Source of the DNA: CALBPI01 sp038531945
Lineage (GTDB): Bacteria > Pseudomonadota > Gammaproteobacteria > Steroidobacterales > Woeseiaceae
Direction: 5' to 3'
NCBI GenBank assembly: GCA_038531945.1
Contig: JBCBBH010000005.1
Coordinates: forward strand, 240,192 to 304,191
DNA: 64,000 bases
The notes below the pieces were generated by a model. The model searched no databases and had not been told where the DNA came from. It was given only the letters and a program-made list of their open reading frames with translations. This document shows positions 1 to 8,766 of the stretch, in pieces. Each line of letters begins with the position of its first letter. The first letter of the stretch is position 1. A program made the translations under genes and the position numbers.

Positions 1-1
1 G

Positions 2-607
2 GCCAAGGTAGAAGCATTGGCGGCGTCGCTGCGCGCTGAAGGCGGACAGGGCATGTTCGCGGAATTGGCGACTTCGATGGCGGTCAATAGTGTGCTGATC
101 GACGGTGATCTGACGAGCGCAGAGAAACCGATTGCGAGGGTTCACTCGAGTTGCCTGACTGGCGACGTATTCGGTTCCGAGCGATGTGAGTGCGGCCCGC
201 AACTCGAAGCTGCGATGCGACGCATTGCTGACCACGATGGACCTGGAATCCTGGTCTATATGGCCGGTCATGAGGGACGCGGTATCGGTTTGTGGGCCAA
301 AGCGGCGACTTACCTCCTTCAGGATGAAGGGGAAGATACGTACCAGGCGAATCGAAGTCTTGGGCTGCCGGATGATTCGCGCAACTACAGCGAAGCCGCG
401 GCGTTGCTGTTGCATTTTCTCGGAGATCGCCCGTTTGATCTGATGACGAACAACCCGAAGAAAGTTGAAGACCTCAGAAACGCTGGGCTGAAGTCGGTCC
501 AGCCGGTCAAACACCTGATTGGCGTGTCGGGATGGAACCGAAGGTATCTCGCTGCGAAGGCAGAGAAAGGCCACCGAATCGATACCGAAGACTTGAGCGA
601 AGACTAA
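2..607 (+). CDS. ribA: GTP cyclohydrolase II, 5'-partial
   Basis: Converts GTP to the first pyrimidine intermediate of riboflavin synthesis, with release of formate and pyrophosphate; a cytosolic Zn enzyme. The frame is open to the left edge, so the true start is probably outside the window; a TTG at 17 is the first possible start inside it. Counting from that TTG, the zinc site is seen as C46 in RVHSSCLTGD and C57/C59 in SERCECG, followed by HEGRGIG (85-91) and TNNPKKV (144-150), all characteristic of the family. There is no 3,4-DHBP synthase domain in the visible part, though one could lie upstream. A DUF5916 gene follows 61 bp downstream on the same strand. The assignment is firm; only the N-terminus is uncertain. 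Confidence 0.93.
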   Translation, partial: AKVEALAASLRAEGGQGMFAELATSMAVNSVLIDGDLTSAEKPIARVHSSCLTGDVFGSERCECGPQLEAAMRRIADHDGPGILVYMAGHEGRGIGLWAKAATYLLQDEGEDTYQANRSLGLPDDSRNYSEAAALLLHFLGDRPFDLMTNNPKKVEDLRNAGLKSVQPVKHLIGVSGWNRRYLAAKAEKGHRIDTEDLSED

Positions 608-668
608 CTAAACCTTTTTCGATGTCGGACGTCTTATCTCCAATCAACTATGGTCGGGGGGGACCGAC

Positions 669-2879
669 ATGGACAGGCTAACGACTGCCGCTCTGATCGC
701 GATGATCTTTGGTTGCAACGCAGCATCCGCAGATATCGATATCCCTCTGGTCAGTGGCGCTCCCGAGCTTGACGGTCAACTTGACGAAGCGTTTTGGGCG
801 GAAGCCGCGACGGTCGAGCTCGGTTACGAGACGCGGCCGGCAGAAAACGAGCCTGCCAGTGTCCGAACGGTGGCCTACCTTGCGGAGAATGGCAGCGATC
901 TTTACGTAGCCTTTCGTGCTTATGATCCCAACCCCGAGTCGATCGTGGCGTTTCTTGCCGATCGGGATGACGCGTACGACGACGACTGGGTCGGTATCGT
1001 GCTCGATACGTTCAACGATCAGCGTCGCGCGTTCGAGTTCTTCGCCAACCCTTTCGGCATCCAGATGGACCTGACGTTCGATGATGTGAACGGCAACGAG
1101 GACGATAGCTGGAATGCGATCTGGGATTCGAAAGGCGCATTGGATGACAAGGGCTATGTCGTCGAGATGCGCATTCCGTTTCAGAGCTTGCAGTTTCCGG
1201 CCGGGGATGACGCCAAGACTTTCGGCTTCGACCTGATCCGCGTTCGCCCACGTGATTTTCGATATCGACTCTCGAACAACATTCAGGATCGAAGCGTTCC
1301 CTGTTATCTGTGTCAGCTCGACAAGATGCGTGGGTTTGCCAGTGCGGACCCTGGCCGCAATCTGATCATTGCACCGTCAGCGACCGCGATTCGCACCGAT
1401 AGCGCATCCGACACGGATGTCCCCGAGCCCGTGCTGGTCGAAGGCGATATCGAATTCGAACCCGCGCTCGATGTGCGCTGGGGCATTACCCCCGACATCA
1501 ATCTCACCGCGACTTTGAACCCCGATTTTTCTCAGGTGGAAGCGGACGTGGCGCAAGTCCAGGTCAATCAGCAATTCGCTTTGTTCTTTCCCGAACAACG
1601 CCCATTTTTTTTGGAAGGCGCGGATTTCTTCGCCTCTCCGATCAATGCGGTGTTTACGCGCAATCTGGCTGACCCGGATTTCGGCGCGAAGATAACGGGC
1701 AAGGCGGCAGGTCATACGTTCGGTGCCTTCGTTGCCAATGATACGACCACGAACCTGCTGCTACCGGGTGCGCAAGGGTCAGAGATCACCACGCTGGACG
1801 AACAGAGCGAGGCCGCCGTCGCACGCTACGCTTACGATGTGGGTCGCAACTCTCGGGTCGGTGCGCTCGCGACGCAACGCCAGGCAGGTGACTATCGCAA
1901 CACAGTGGTTGGTGTCGATGGTCGCGCTCAGTTTGCTGACTACTACACAATTGAAGGGCAGTTCCTGCAAAGCAACACGCAGAATCCCGAGTCGATTTCC
2001 GATGAGTTTGGCCTCGATGAGGAGCAATCCGGGCATGCGTTGCGGGCGCGCTTCGAGCGGCGCTCCCGGAACTGGTTGCACTACGCGCAGTATCTGGATT
2101 TCGGACGTGATTTTCGCGCCGATATGGGATTCGTGCCGCAGGTCGATTTCGACAAATCCATCATCGGCATGTTCCGATTTTTCAATCCTGAGGCGGGGCT
2201 ATGGTGGAGTCGAGCATCAATCGGCGGTGACTACGACATCACGCATGACGCTGATGGTCAATTGCTCGAGCGGGAGCTGGAAATGCGTGCCGATATCAAC
2301 TTCGTTGGCCAAAGCTACGCGGAGATTGGATTGGTGCATCGCGACCGCTTGTTTGAAGATACGCTGTACGAGGAGTCGCGCGGCTTTTTGTACACCGAGA
2401 CACAACCCACCGGATCGGTCTTTCTTGGGCTACTGCTGTCCGGCGGCGATCAAATCGACTTCGCGAATTCGCGGCTTGGCAAGGATCTGACTATCAGCCC
2501 GCGGACCACATTGCGACTCGGCGATGGACTCGCCCTGCGTTTGCGCCATACGTGGCAGGAGTTGGAAGCGGACGGTGACCGTGTATTTACCGTGAATCTG
2601 ACCGACCTTCGTGTGCAGTACCAGATGAGCCCGCGTACTTTTTTTCGGGTCGTCCTGACACACAGGGACGTGGACCGCAACGTGTCGAATTTTGCAGAGC
2701 CGGTTGACGCGTCAACGCGCCGATTATCCAGCCAGTTGTTGTGGTCTTACACGATTAACCCGCAGACCGTGTTCTTTCTTGGCTACGGAGACAGTCGTCT
2801 TGAGGACGACACGATCGTTGATCTCACAGAAGTGGATCGCGGCTTCTTCATGAAAGTCGGTTACGCGTTTCTGCCTTAA
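669..2879 (+). CDS. DUF5916-type outer-membrane protein with CBM9-like N-terminal domain
   Basis: An exported 736-residue protein. It has a short hydrophobic N-terminus ending near ASADIDIP, a carbohydrate-binding-family-9-like domain (about 25-210; motifs DGQLDEAFW, LYVAFRAYDP, DDDWVGIVLDTF), and a long remainder of alternating aromatic/polar strands ending in KVGYAFLP, typical of an outer-membrane barrel. The segment FFPEQRPFFLEGADFF is a recognisable hallmark of DUF5916 proteins. The biochemical role is not established for the family; glycan binding or uptake at the cell surface is an inference. The ATG at 669 follows a strong G-rich ribosome site (gggggggacc). A GST gene begins 65 bp downstream. 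Confidence 0.82.
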   Translation: MDRLTTAALIAMIFGCNAASADIDIPLVSGAPELDGQLDEAFWAEAATVELGYETRPAENEPASVRTVAYLAENGSDLYVAFRAYDPNPESIVAFLADRDDAYDDDWVGIVLDTFNDQRRAFEFFANPFGIQMDLTFDDVNGNEDDSWNAIWDSKGALDDKGYVVEMRIPFQSLQFPAGDDAKTFGFDLIRVRPRDFRYRLSNNIQDRSVPCYLCQLDKMRGFASADPGRNLIIAPSATAIRTDSASDTDVPEPVLVEGDIEFEPALDVRWGITPDINLTATLNPDFSQVEADVAQVQVNQQFALFFPEQRPFFLEGADFFASPINAVFTRNLADPDFGAKITGKAAGHTFGAFVANDTTTNLLLPGAQGSEITTLDEQSEAAVARYAYDVGRNSRVGALATQRQAGDYRNTVVGVDGRAQFADYYTIEGQFLQSNTQNPESISDEFGLDEEQSGHALRARFERRSRNWLHYAQYLDFGRDFRADMGFVPQVDFDKSIIGMFRFFNPEAGLWWSRASIGGDYDITHDADGQLLERELEMRADINFVGQSYAEIGLVHRDRLFEDTLYEESRGFLYTETQPTGSVFLGLLLSGGDQIDFANSRLGKDLTISPRTTLRLGDGLALRLRHTWQELEADGDRVFTVNLTDLRVQYQMSPRTFFRVVLTHRDVDRNVSNFAEPVDASTRRLSSQLLWSYTINPQTVFFLGYGDSRLEDDTIVDLTEVDRGFFMKVGYAFLP

Positions 2880-2944
2880 GCTGGCGTCCGCGGCGGCCGC
2901 GCTTTATCGTAGTCGACATTTTTTCGGTTTGTTGGGGAAAACCT

Positions 2945-3574
2945 ATGCTCTTTTACGATTGCCAGCCCGCACCCAGTCCGCGCCGCGTGCGAGTTTTTAT
3001 TGCCGAGAAGGGCGTCGATATTCCGGTCCAACAGATCGACCTTGGCAGTGGCGAGCACCTCGGAGATGCATTTCGAAAGATCAATCCCGATTGCACAGTG
3101 CCGGTTTTGCAGCTGGATGACGGCACGGCGCTGACTGAGACCGTCGCGATCTGTGACTATCTCGAATCCAGGTTTCCGACACCTGCGTTGCTCGGCGGCA
3201 CACCCGAGGCTCGCGCACAAGTTCTGCAGTGGAACGCTCGCATCGAGCAGCAAGGACTCGCTGCCGTCGCAGAGTCTTTTCGGAACCACGCGAAAGGGTT
3301 CAAAGGGCGGTCGATCACCGGACCTGCTGGTTTCGAGCAGATTCCGGAATTGGTTCCGCGCGGACGCAAACGCGCGGAGTTGTTCATGGCGCGACTGGAC
3401 TCGCAGCTTGCCGATCGCGAGTTCATATGCGGCGATCAGTTTTCAATGGCCGATATCACTGCGTTGATTACGGTCGATATGTGCGCCTGGATCAAATTAC
3501 CGATTCCCGAATCCCAACCGAATCTGCGTCGCTGGCATGACGCTGTCTCCAATCGGCCGAGCGCACGAGTCTGA
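2945..3574 (+). CDS. Glutathione S-transferase family protein
   Basis: A 209-residue cytosolic GST with a thioredoxin-like N-terminal domain (about 1-80: SPRRVRVFIAEKG, NPDCTVPVLQLDDG with the cis-Pro, then LTETVAICDYLE, the usual glutathione gamma-glutamyl site) and an all-helical C-terminal domain containing FSMADITALI. The length is normal for the family. The ATG has GGGGAA six bases upstream. It lies 3 bp before the CtlX gene, so it probably shares an mRNA with the two guanidine-modifying enzymes and the M61 peptidase. The substrate cannot be predicted; GSTs of this type conjugate or isomerise electrophiles. Confidence 0.88.
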   Translation: MLFYDCQPAPSPRRVRVFIAEKGVDIPVQQIDLGSGEHLGDAFRKINPDCTVPVLQLDDGTALTETVAICDYLESRFPTPALLGGTPEARAQVLQWNARIEQQGLAAVAESFRNHAKGFKGRSITGPAGFEQIPELVPRGRKRAELFMARLDSQLADREFICGDQFSMADITALITVDMCAWIKLPIPESQPNLRRWHDAVSNRPSARV

Positions 3575-3577
3575 GCG

Positions 3578-4501
3578 GTGTCGCAGACGACCAATACTGT
3601 GTTTCTCGTTCGACCCTGCCGTTTTCAGTCGAACCCCCACACTGCAGCGAGCAATGCGTTCCAGGCGCGCGAACCCGATGACGATTTGTCGGCATCCAAC
3701 ATGCTTGCGCAGCAGCAGTTCGATCGGTTGGTGGTTGAACTCAGAAAGGCGGGTGTGAATTGCCTGGTTTTTGATGACACGCCCGACCCCCATACGCCCG
3801 ACTCTGTGTTTCCCAACAACTGGATCAGTACGCACGATGATGGACGCGTTTTTCTCTATCCAATGGAAGCTGTAAACCGACGGACCGAACGGCGGGGCGA
3901 TATCGTCGATGCACTAGGTCGTGTTGGCTTCGACGTGCGCGAGGTGGTCAACATCTCCGATTCCGAGTCCGACGGTCGCTACCTGGAAGGCACTGGGAGC
4001 CTCGTTCTGGACCGCGCGAACTGCATCGCGTACGCCTGTCGATCGTCCAGAACCGACGCCGGCCTCGTCGACTCGGTGTGCGCGCGGCTTGGGTATCGTG
4101 CCGAGATTTTTTCGGCGACAGATCGGGCGGGATTACCCGTCTATCACACGAACGTCATGATGTTTGTTGGTACCACCGTCGCGGCGGTCTGTCTCGAGTC
4201 GATCGTGGCAGAAGATCGCGAACGGGTGGCTGAGTCGTTGACGGCAACAGGACACGAAATCGTCGATCTGAGTTTCGACCAAATTGAGCAGTTCGCCGGG
4301 AACATGCTTGAGCTTTCCGGGCCCGAGGGTTCCTTGATTGCAATGTCCTCTCAGGCTTTCACGAGCCTGACCGACGTGCAGCGCGATCAGTTGTCTTGGC
4401 ATGCTCGCTTGGTCCGAAGTGACATAAGCCACATTGAGGGTCAATCCGGGGGCAGTGTCCGCTGCATGCTCGCCGAAGTTCATCTGCCAAAACGGGCCTG
4501 A
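3578..4501 (+). CDS. ctlX: Citrulline-utilisation hydrolase CtlX-type amidinotransferase-fold protein
   Basis: A 307-residue member of the guanidine-modifying (amidinotransferase/ADI/DDAH) superfamily. Visible signatures are FLVRPCRF at the N-terminus, DSVFPNNWISTH (substrate-binding Asp/Asn region), RYLEGTGSLVLDR, and the C-terminal catalytic Cys C296 in GGSVRC. The order matches proteins named CtlX, implicated in citrulline use; the exact substrate here is an inference. It starts with GTG three bases after the GST stop, so coupled translation is likely. A second superfamily member follows 62 bp downstream, which is unusual enough to suggest a small pathway for methylated arginines or citrulline. 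Confidence 0.8.
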   Translation: MSQTTNTVFLVRPCRFQSNPHTAASNAFQAREPDDDLSASNMLAQQQFDRLVVELRKAGVNCLVFDDTPDPHTPDSVFPNNWISTHDDGRVFLYPMEAVNRRTERRGDIVDALGRVGFDVREVVNISDSESDGRYLEGTGSLVLDRANCIAYACRSSRTDAGLVDSVCARLGYRAEIFSATDRAGLPVYHTNVMMFVGTTVAAVCLESIVAEDRERVAESLTATGHEIVDLSFDQIEQFAGNMLELSGPEGSLIAMSSQAFTSLTDVQRDQLSWHARLVRSDISHIEGQSGGSVRCMLAEVHLPKRA

Positions 4502-4520
4502 TTCGCTCGCCGGGAACGGC

Positions 4521-4526
4521 TACACT
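4521..4526 (+). promoter_or_regulatory. Possible -10 element upstream of the DDAH-type gene
   Basis: TACACT stands 38 bp before the ATG at 4564, inside the 62-bp gap after ctlX. The -35 at the expected distance (CTGATT) is weak, so this would be at best a secondary internal promoter for the DDAH-type gene and the peptidase. Confidence 0.3.
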
Positions 4527-4563
4527 TAGCGCCCTTTTTGGAAGTGCTCAGTTAGAGAGTGGA

Positions 4564-5391
4564 ATGAAGCAACGCGACAAGATTCTGATGTGCCCGCCTG
4601 ATTTTTTCACGGTAGACAATGCGATCAACCCCTGGATGGCGGGTAACGAGGGACGGCTAGACCGTGCGAAGGCGCAGGAGCAGTGGGATGCGCTGGTGGC
4701 GAAGATTGGCGAGTATGCCGATGTAGTCACAATAGACCCTCAGCCGGACCTACCAGATATGGTGTTCACGGCGAACGCCGGCGCGGTATATGGAGATAAG
4801 GCCATCGCGAGCCATTTCGTACCGCACGAACGGCGCCCGGAAGAGACGCATTTCAAGGACTGGTTCCGCAACAACGGTTACGAGCTTCTGGATCTTGATG
4901 AGAAGCTGGGCTTTGAGGGTGCCGGCGACTGTTTGATCGATCGCGGTGGTCCGTGGTTGTGGACCGGGTACGGCTTTCGAACGGAGATCGAGGCACACCC
5001 CGAGATCGAGGCTTTCTTCGGGCGCGAACTTGTGTCGATCCGACTGACCGATCCGCGCTTCTATCATATTGATACATGCTTTTGCCCGTTGACCGACGGC
5101 TTCCTGATGTATCACCCGCCCGCGTTTGACTACGAATCGCGTCTTGCGATTGAGACGCGCGTGCCGCCGCACAAGCGGATCGTCGTCGACACGATGGATG
5201 CTGGAAACTTCGCTTGCAACGCCGTCAACGTCGGTCATGAGGTCTTCGTGCATCAGGCGTCAGGTCCGTTGAAGGCGCAGCTGATGCTGGCTGGTTTCAC
5301 AGTCCACGAGGTGAACCTGTCCGAGTTTTTGAAATCGGGCGGTTCCGCGAAGTGTCTGACGTTGAAACTGACGGAGCCGGTTTCCCACTGA
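4564..5391 (+). CDS. Dimethylarginine dimethylaminohydrolase-type amidinotransferase family protein
   Basis: A 275-residue guanidine-modifying enzyme. It has LPDMVFTANAG (63-73), a strong signature of the DDAH/arginine-deiminase-like group; EGAGDCL (an E/D pair near the active site); HIDTCFCPL carrying the general-base His; and the catalytic Cys C264 in GGSAKC. DDAHs hydrolyse asymmetric dimethylarginine to citrulline plus dimethylamine, which would feed the neighbouring CtlX-type citrulline enzyme. That link is an inference. The stop overlaps the next start as TGATG, so translation is coupled to the M61 peptidase. A related arginine or ornithine hydrolase is the alternative. Confidence 0.78.
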   Translation: MKQRDKILMCPPDFFTVDNAINPWMAGNEGRLDRAKAQEQWDALVAKIGEYADVVTIDPQPDLPDMVFTANAGAVYGDKAIASHFVPHERRPEETHFKDWFRNNGYELLDLDEKLGFEGAGDCLIDRGGPWLWTGYGFRTEIEAHPEIEAFFGRELVSIRLTDPRFYHIDTCFCPLTDGFLMYHPPAFDYESRLAIETRVPPHKRIVVDTMDAGNFACNAVNVGHEVFVHQASGPLKAQLMLAGFTVHEVNLSEFLKSGGSAKCLTLKLTEPVSH

Positions 5392-7202
5392 TGTCCGCTC
5401 TGCGTTATCACGTTGCCGCGAGCAATCCCGCAAGCCACGAGTTCGAGGTTCAGATCCAGATTCCCGGCGAGTGGGTCGGCGACGATCTGACTCTGCGACT
5501 GCCAGCCTGGATTCCCGGCAGTTACATGGTCAGGGACTACGCGCGGCACGTGACATCCGTCGACGCATCTTGCGGTGCTGAGACGCTCTTCGTTGAGCGT
5601 ATCGACAAATCCAGTTGGCGCGTTGGAGGCCTAACGGAAGACGCCTCAGCCGACGTCAGGATTCAGCTGACGGTTTATGCGTGGGATCTTTCCGTGCGCG
5701 GTGCCCATCTCGACCAGCACCATGCGTATTTCAATGGTGCCTGTTTGTTTCCTGAGGTCGTGGGTTGGGACGGTGACATCGAGTTACAGGTTGCAACGAT
5801 GCCGAAACTGCCGGAAGACGCGTGGGTTGCGACCGCGATGCGTCCCGTCGATGTGGATGTGCGAGGATTCGGTCGCTATGCGTGTGCGGACTACGACGAG
5901 CTTCTCGATCACCCGGTAGAAATAGCACAGCAAACGAACATCGCGTTCTCAGTTGCTGGCGTGCCGCATCGACTAATTGTGCGTGGTGGCGGTGCGTTCG
6001 ACGAAACGCAGTTGGCGCGGGACTGTGAACGCATTTTCGCGACACATCACGAACTGCTGGGGACGCCCGCCGATCTGGATCGATACGACGTGCTAGCGTA
6101 CGCAGAAGTGGGTAGTTATGGCGGACTGGAGCATCGGTGGTCGACGAGCCTCGCGATAGGCGTCGATGATTTACCGCGCTCCGGTGCTGCGCATTCGGCC
6201 AGTGCGTATCGGAAGCTGTTGGGACTGATCAGTCACGAATACTTCCACCTCTGGAATGTCCGGCGGCTGAAGCCAGCCGTATTCTCGCCGTTGGATATGT
6301 CGCGTGAGGTGCATACCCGATTGTTGTGGGTTTTCGAGGGCATCACTAGCTATTACGACGATCTCGCACTGGTGCGCAGCGGTGTCATCAGCCGCAAGGA
6401 CTATCTTCAGTTACTGGCGCAGAACTTGACCCGTGTGTGGCGTACCCCTGGCAGACTCCGCAAGACACTCGCTGATTCGAGTTTCGATGCGTGGACACGC
6501 TTCTACAAACAGGACGAAAACGCCCCAAATGCGATCATCAGCTACTACGCCAAGGGCGCAGCTATTGCGCTGGCGCTGGATCTTACGCTGCGTCTCAAAA
6601 CTGAGGTTACGCTCGACGATGTCATGCGTGAGTGCTGGCAGCGATTTTACGTCGATGGAAACGGTATGCCGGAGGATGGGCTGGAGTCCGTCGTGGCAGA
6701 TCTCACGGGGAACGCGCTCGAGGGCTGGTTCGACCGCTACATTCGTGGTGTCGACGATCCGGACTTCGACGCGCTGCTTGTGCCATTCGGTGTCCGGTGG
6801 GCACTTCGGCCTTCGGCCGGGCCGACGGATACCGGCGGCATAAACCTGGCCAAACCTGTACCCAGTTATCTGGGTCTGCGTGTGGCCTCAGGGCAGACGC
6901 GAGTCGCTGCAGTGATCAAAGACGGTCCTGCGCAGCTTGCAGGTCTGTCTGCCGGCGATGAGATCGTCGCAATCAATGGATTCGAAGCCGATTCTGGTCG
7001 AGTGGAGCGTCTGTTGACGCAGTCCAGTCCAGGCCAGTCGGTTGCGTTGCACGTATTCCGGAATGCGAGACTGTTGCAGCTCGAACTGGTGCCGGAGCCT
7101 GCGGTGTCGGACACCGTCGTGTTGATGGAGCAGGAAACGTTAGACGACCGCGAGGCTACGCAACGCCTGGCGCACTGGCTCGCCGAGTCGCCCCACGTTT
7201 GA
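5391..7202 (+). CDS. M61 family (glycyl aminopeptidase-like) metallopeptidase with PDZ domain
   Basis: A 603-residue Zn peptidase. The start at 5391 is chosen over an in-frame ATG at 5352 because it overlaps the previous stop (TGATG) and gives the usual family N-terminus, MSALRYHV. The catalytic motif HEYFH lies at 282-286 and is followed by NVRRLKP, typical of M61. WVFEGITSYY supplies the third zinc ligand region. A PDZ domain near 480-570 contains GPAQLAGLSAGDEIVAING. M61 enzymes prefer N-terminal Gly/Ala. No signal peptide is visible, so it is probably cytosolic. Its last 47 bases overlap msrQ, which converges from the other strand. Confidence 0.9.
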   Translation: MSALRYHVAASNPASHEFEVQIQIPGEWVGDDLTLRLPAWIPGSYMVRDYARHVTSVDASCGAETLFVERIDKSSWRVGGLTEDASADVRIQLTVYAWDLSVRGAHLDQHHAYFNGACLFPEVVGWDGDIELQVATMPKLPEDAWVATAMRPVDVDVRGFGRYACADYDELLDHPVEIAQQTNIAFSVAGVPHRLIVRGGGAFDETQLARDCERIFATHHELLGTPADLDRYDVLAYAEVGSYGGLEHRWSTSLAIGVDDLPRSGAAHSASAYRKLLGLISHEYFHLWNVRRLKPAVFSPLDMSREVHTRLLWVFEGITSYYDDLALVRSGVISRKDYLQLLAQNLTRVWRTPGRLRKTLADSSFDAWTRFYKQDENAPNAIISYYAKGAAIALALDLTLRLKTEVTLDDVMRECWQRFYVDGNGMPEDGLESVVADLTGNALEGWFDRYIRGVDDPDFDALLVPFGVRWALRPSAGPTDTGGINLAKPVPSYLGLRVASGQTRVAAVIKDGPAQLAGLSAGDEIVAINGFEADSGRVERLLTQSSPGQSVALHVFRNARLLQLELVPEPAVSDTVVLMEQETLDDREATQRLAHWLAESPHV

Positions 7203-7791
7203 GGCGCCACGCGAGACGCGCGCCCAAGAGCACAGACAAGATGAGCGCGTAGACCAGTGGTTCGGTGATGTCTTTTTTCACTTGCCACCAAAAATGCCAG
7301 ACACCGAGAATCCCAGCCGCGTACGCGCCATAGTGAATCTGCTGCCAGCGCTTGCCAAGCCTTCGCCGTGCGCCGGCGGTGGAGGTGACGGTCATCGCTA
7401 AGAGAATCAGGACCGCTGCGAAGCCCACGGTGATGTAGGGGCGCTTGACGATATCTTCGAGGATCGGCCCAAGTGCGAGACCTTGGTCGAGCACAAGGTA
7501 TACGGTGAAATGGAGTCCGACATAGAACGCTCCAAACAGACCGATCATGCGACGGAACCGGGTGATCCACACAAGTCCGGTCAATTTTCGCAACGGTGTG
7601 ACTGCAAGACCGAGCAGTAGAAACCTGAGGCCCCAGATTCCAAAGTGCTCGAGGAGTGCTTCAGCGGGGTTGGCGCCCAGTGATTGACCCGCAACATTGA
7701 AAATTCCAGCGATCGCAAGCCCGAACGGCACCAAGGCGGCCAAAAAGACCGCAGGTTTCAGCACAAAGCGCACGCGTTGGGTCGTGTTCAT
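7156..7791 (-). CDS. msrQ: Heme-binding membrane subunit of the methionine sulfoxide reductase MsrPQ
   Basis: A 211-residue inner-membrane b-type heme protein that passes quinone or flavin electrons to periplasmic MsrP. It has about six hydrophobic segments; conserved histidines are seen in VGLHFTVYL and QQIHYGAYAAGILGVWHFWW, the family's heme ligands. VTPLRKLTG and RRMIGLFGAFY are typical YedZ/MsrQ stretches. It starts 9 bp after the msrP stop, so the two form one unit. The C-terminus is convergent and overlaps the M61 gene by 47 bp. Assignment is firm from sequence and context. Confidence 0.93.
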   Translation of the reverse strand: MNTTQRVRFVLKPAVFLAALVPFGLAIAGIFNVAGQSLGANPAEALLEHFGIWGLRFLLLGLAVTPLRKLTGLVWITRFRRMIGLFGAFYVGLHFTVYLVLDQGLALGPILEDIVKRPYITVGFAAVLILLAMTVTSTAGARRRLGKRWQQIHYGAYAAGILGVWHFWWQVKKDITEPLVYALILSVLLGARLAWRLKRGATRRASAPGVA

Positions 7792-7800
7792 GATCGTGAC

Positions 7801-8748
7801 CTAGAAGTTCCTGCGCAGGTCGAGTCCGGTATACAGATCGGCAACCTGATCGGCATAGCCGTTGAACATCAGAGTTTCCTGCTTCGGCGCGAAAAATCCG
7901 GCGCCGATCTTGCGTTCTCGCGCCTGACTCCAACGGGGATGGTCCACTTCTGGATTCACGTTCGCGTAAAAGCCGTACTCTCTCGCATTAGCGAGATTCC
8001 AACTGGTCGCCGGCTGTCGTTCGGTGAAGCGTATCCCGACGATCGACTTGATGCTCTTGAAGCCATATTTCCAAGGCACGATCAGTCGCATCGGAGCACC
8101 ATTCTGGTTCGGCAGCACACGGCCATAGACGCCAACCGCCATGATCGTTAACGGATGCGTTGCCTCCTCGATCGTCAGCCCTTCACGATAGGGCCAGTCC
8201 AGAACGCTTGAGCGTTGTGCAGGCAGCATCTCGGTGTCGTAGATCGTCTCGAATGCCACGTATTTTGCGCGCGAGTTCGGCCGAAAGAACTTCACGATAT
8301 CGGCCAGCGGAATGCCGACCCACGGGATCACCATGGACCAGGCTTCTACACAACGGAATCGATAAATACGCTCTTCCAAATCGAAGGGCTTGACGAAGTC
8401 TTCAAGGTTGAACTGACCGGTGATGTCCGCTTCGCCGCTGACTTCAAAACTCCACGGGCGAGGCTTCAGTTGGTTCGCATTTTTCGCCGGATCTGACTTT
8501 CCGAGACCCAGTTCGTAAAAGTTGTTGTACGAGGTTACTTCCTCAAACGTGTTCGGCGTCTCGTCCGTCGAAAGGTCGCTGCTCTGAACGCCTACAAGCT
8601 TACCCGCCGTAGGCAATGTAGCCGCGCGTCCACTGGCCGGAATCAACGCGGCACCTGCCAGGGCCGTGACGATGTCGCGGCGCGACACGTACGCTGACTC
8701 GCTGGTGATTTCGCTGGGTTTGATACTTGCTGGGCGCCGAATCAACAT
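7801..8748 (-). CDS. msrP: Periplasmic molybdopterin methionine sulfoxide reductase catalytic subunit
   Basis: A 315-residue Mo-cofactor enzyme that reduces oxidised methionines in periplasmic proteins. The N-terminus carries a twin-arginine signal (SRRDIVTALAGAALIP, then SGRA), so it is folded with cofactor before export. The Mo-ligating cysteine is in YRFRCVEAWSM; PWVGIPLADI, GAPMRLIVPWKYGFKSIKSI and the NPEVDHPRWSQA tail are all conserved in MsrP/YedY. It is the upstream partner of msrQ and lies downstream of a DUF547 protein that may share the transcript. Length is normal. Confidence 0.95.
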   Translation of the reverse strand: MLIRRPASIKPSEITSESAYVSRRDIVTALAGAALIPASGRAATLPTAGKLVGVQSSDLSTDETPNTFEEVTSYNNFYELGLGKSDPAKNANQLKPRPWSFEVSGEADITGQFNLEDFVKPFDLEERIYRFRCVEAWSMVIPWVGIPLADIVKFFRPNSRAKYVAFETIYDTEMLPAQRSSVLDWPYREGLTIEEATHPLTIMAVGVYGRVLPNQNGAPMRLIVPWKYGFKSIKSIVGIRFTERQPATSWNLANAREYGFYANVNPEVDHPRWSQARERKIGAGFFAPKQETLMFNGYADQVADLYTGLDLRRNF

Positions 8749-8766
8749 GGCGGTCTCCGTTGAGTG

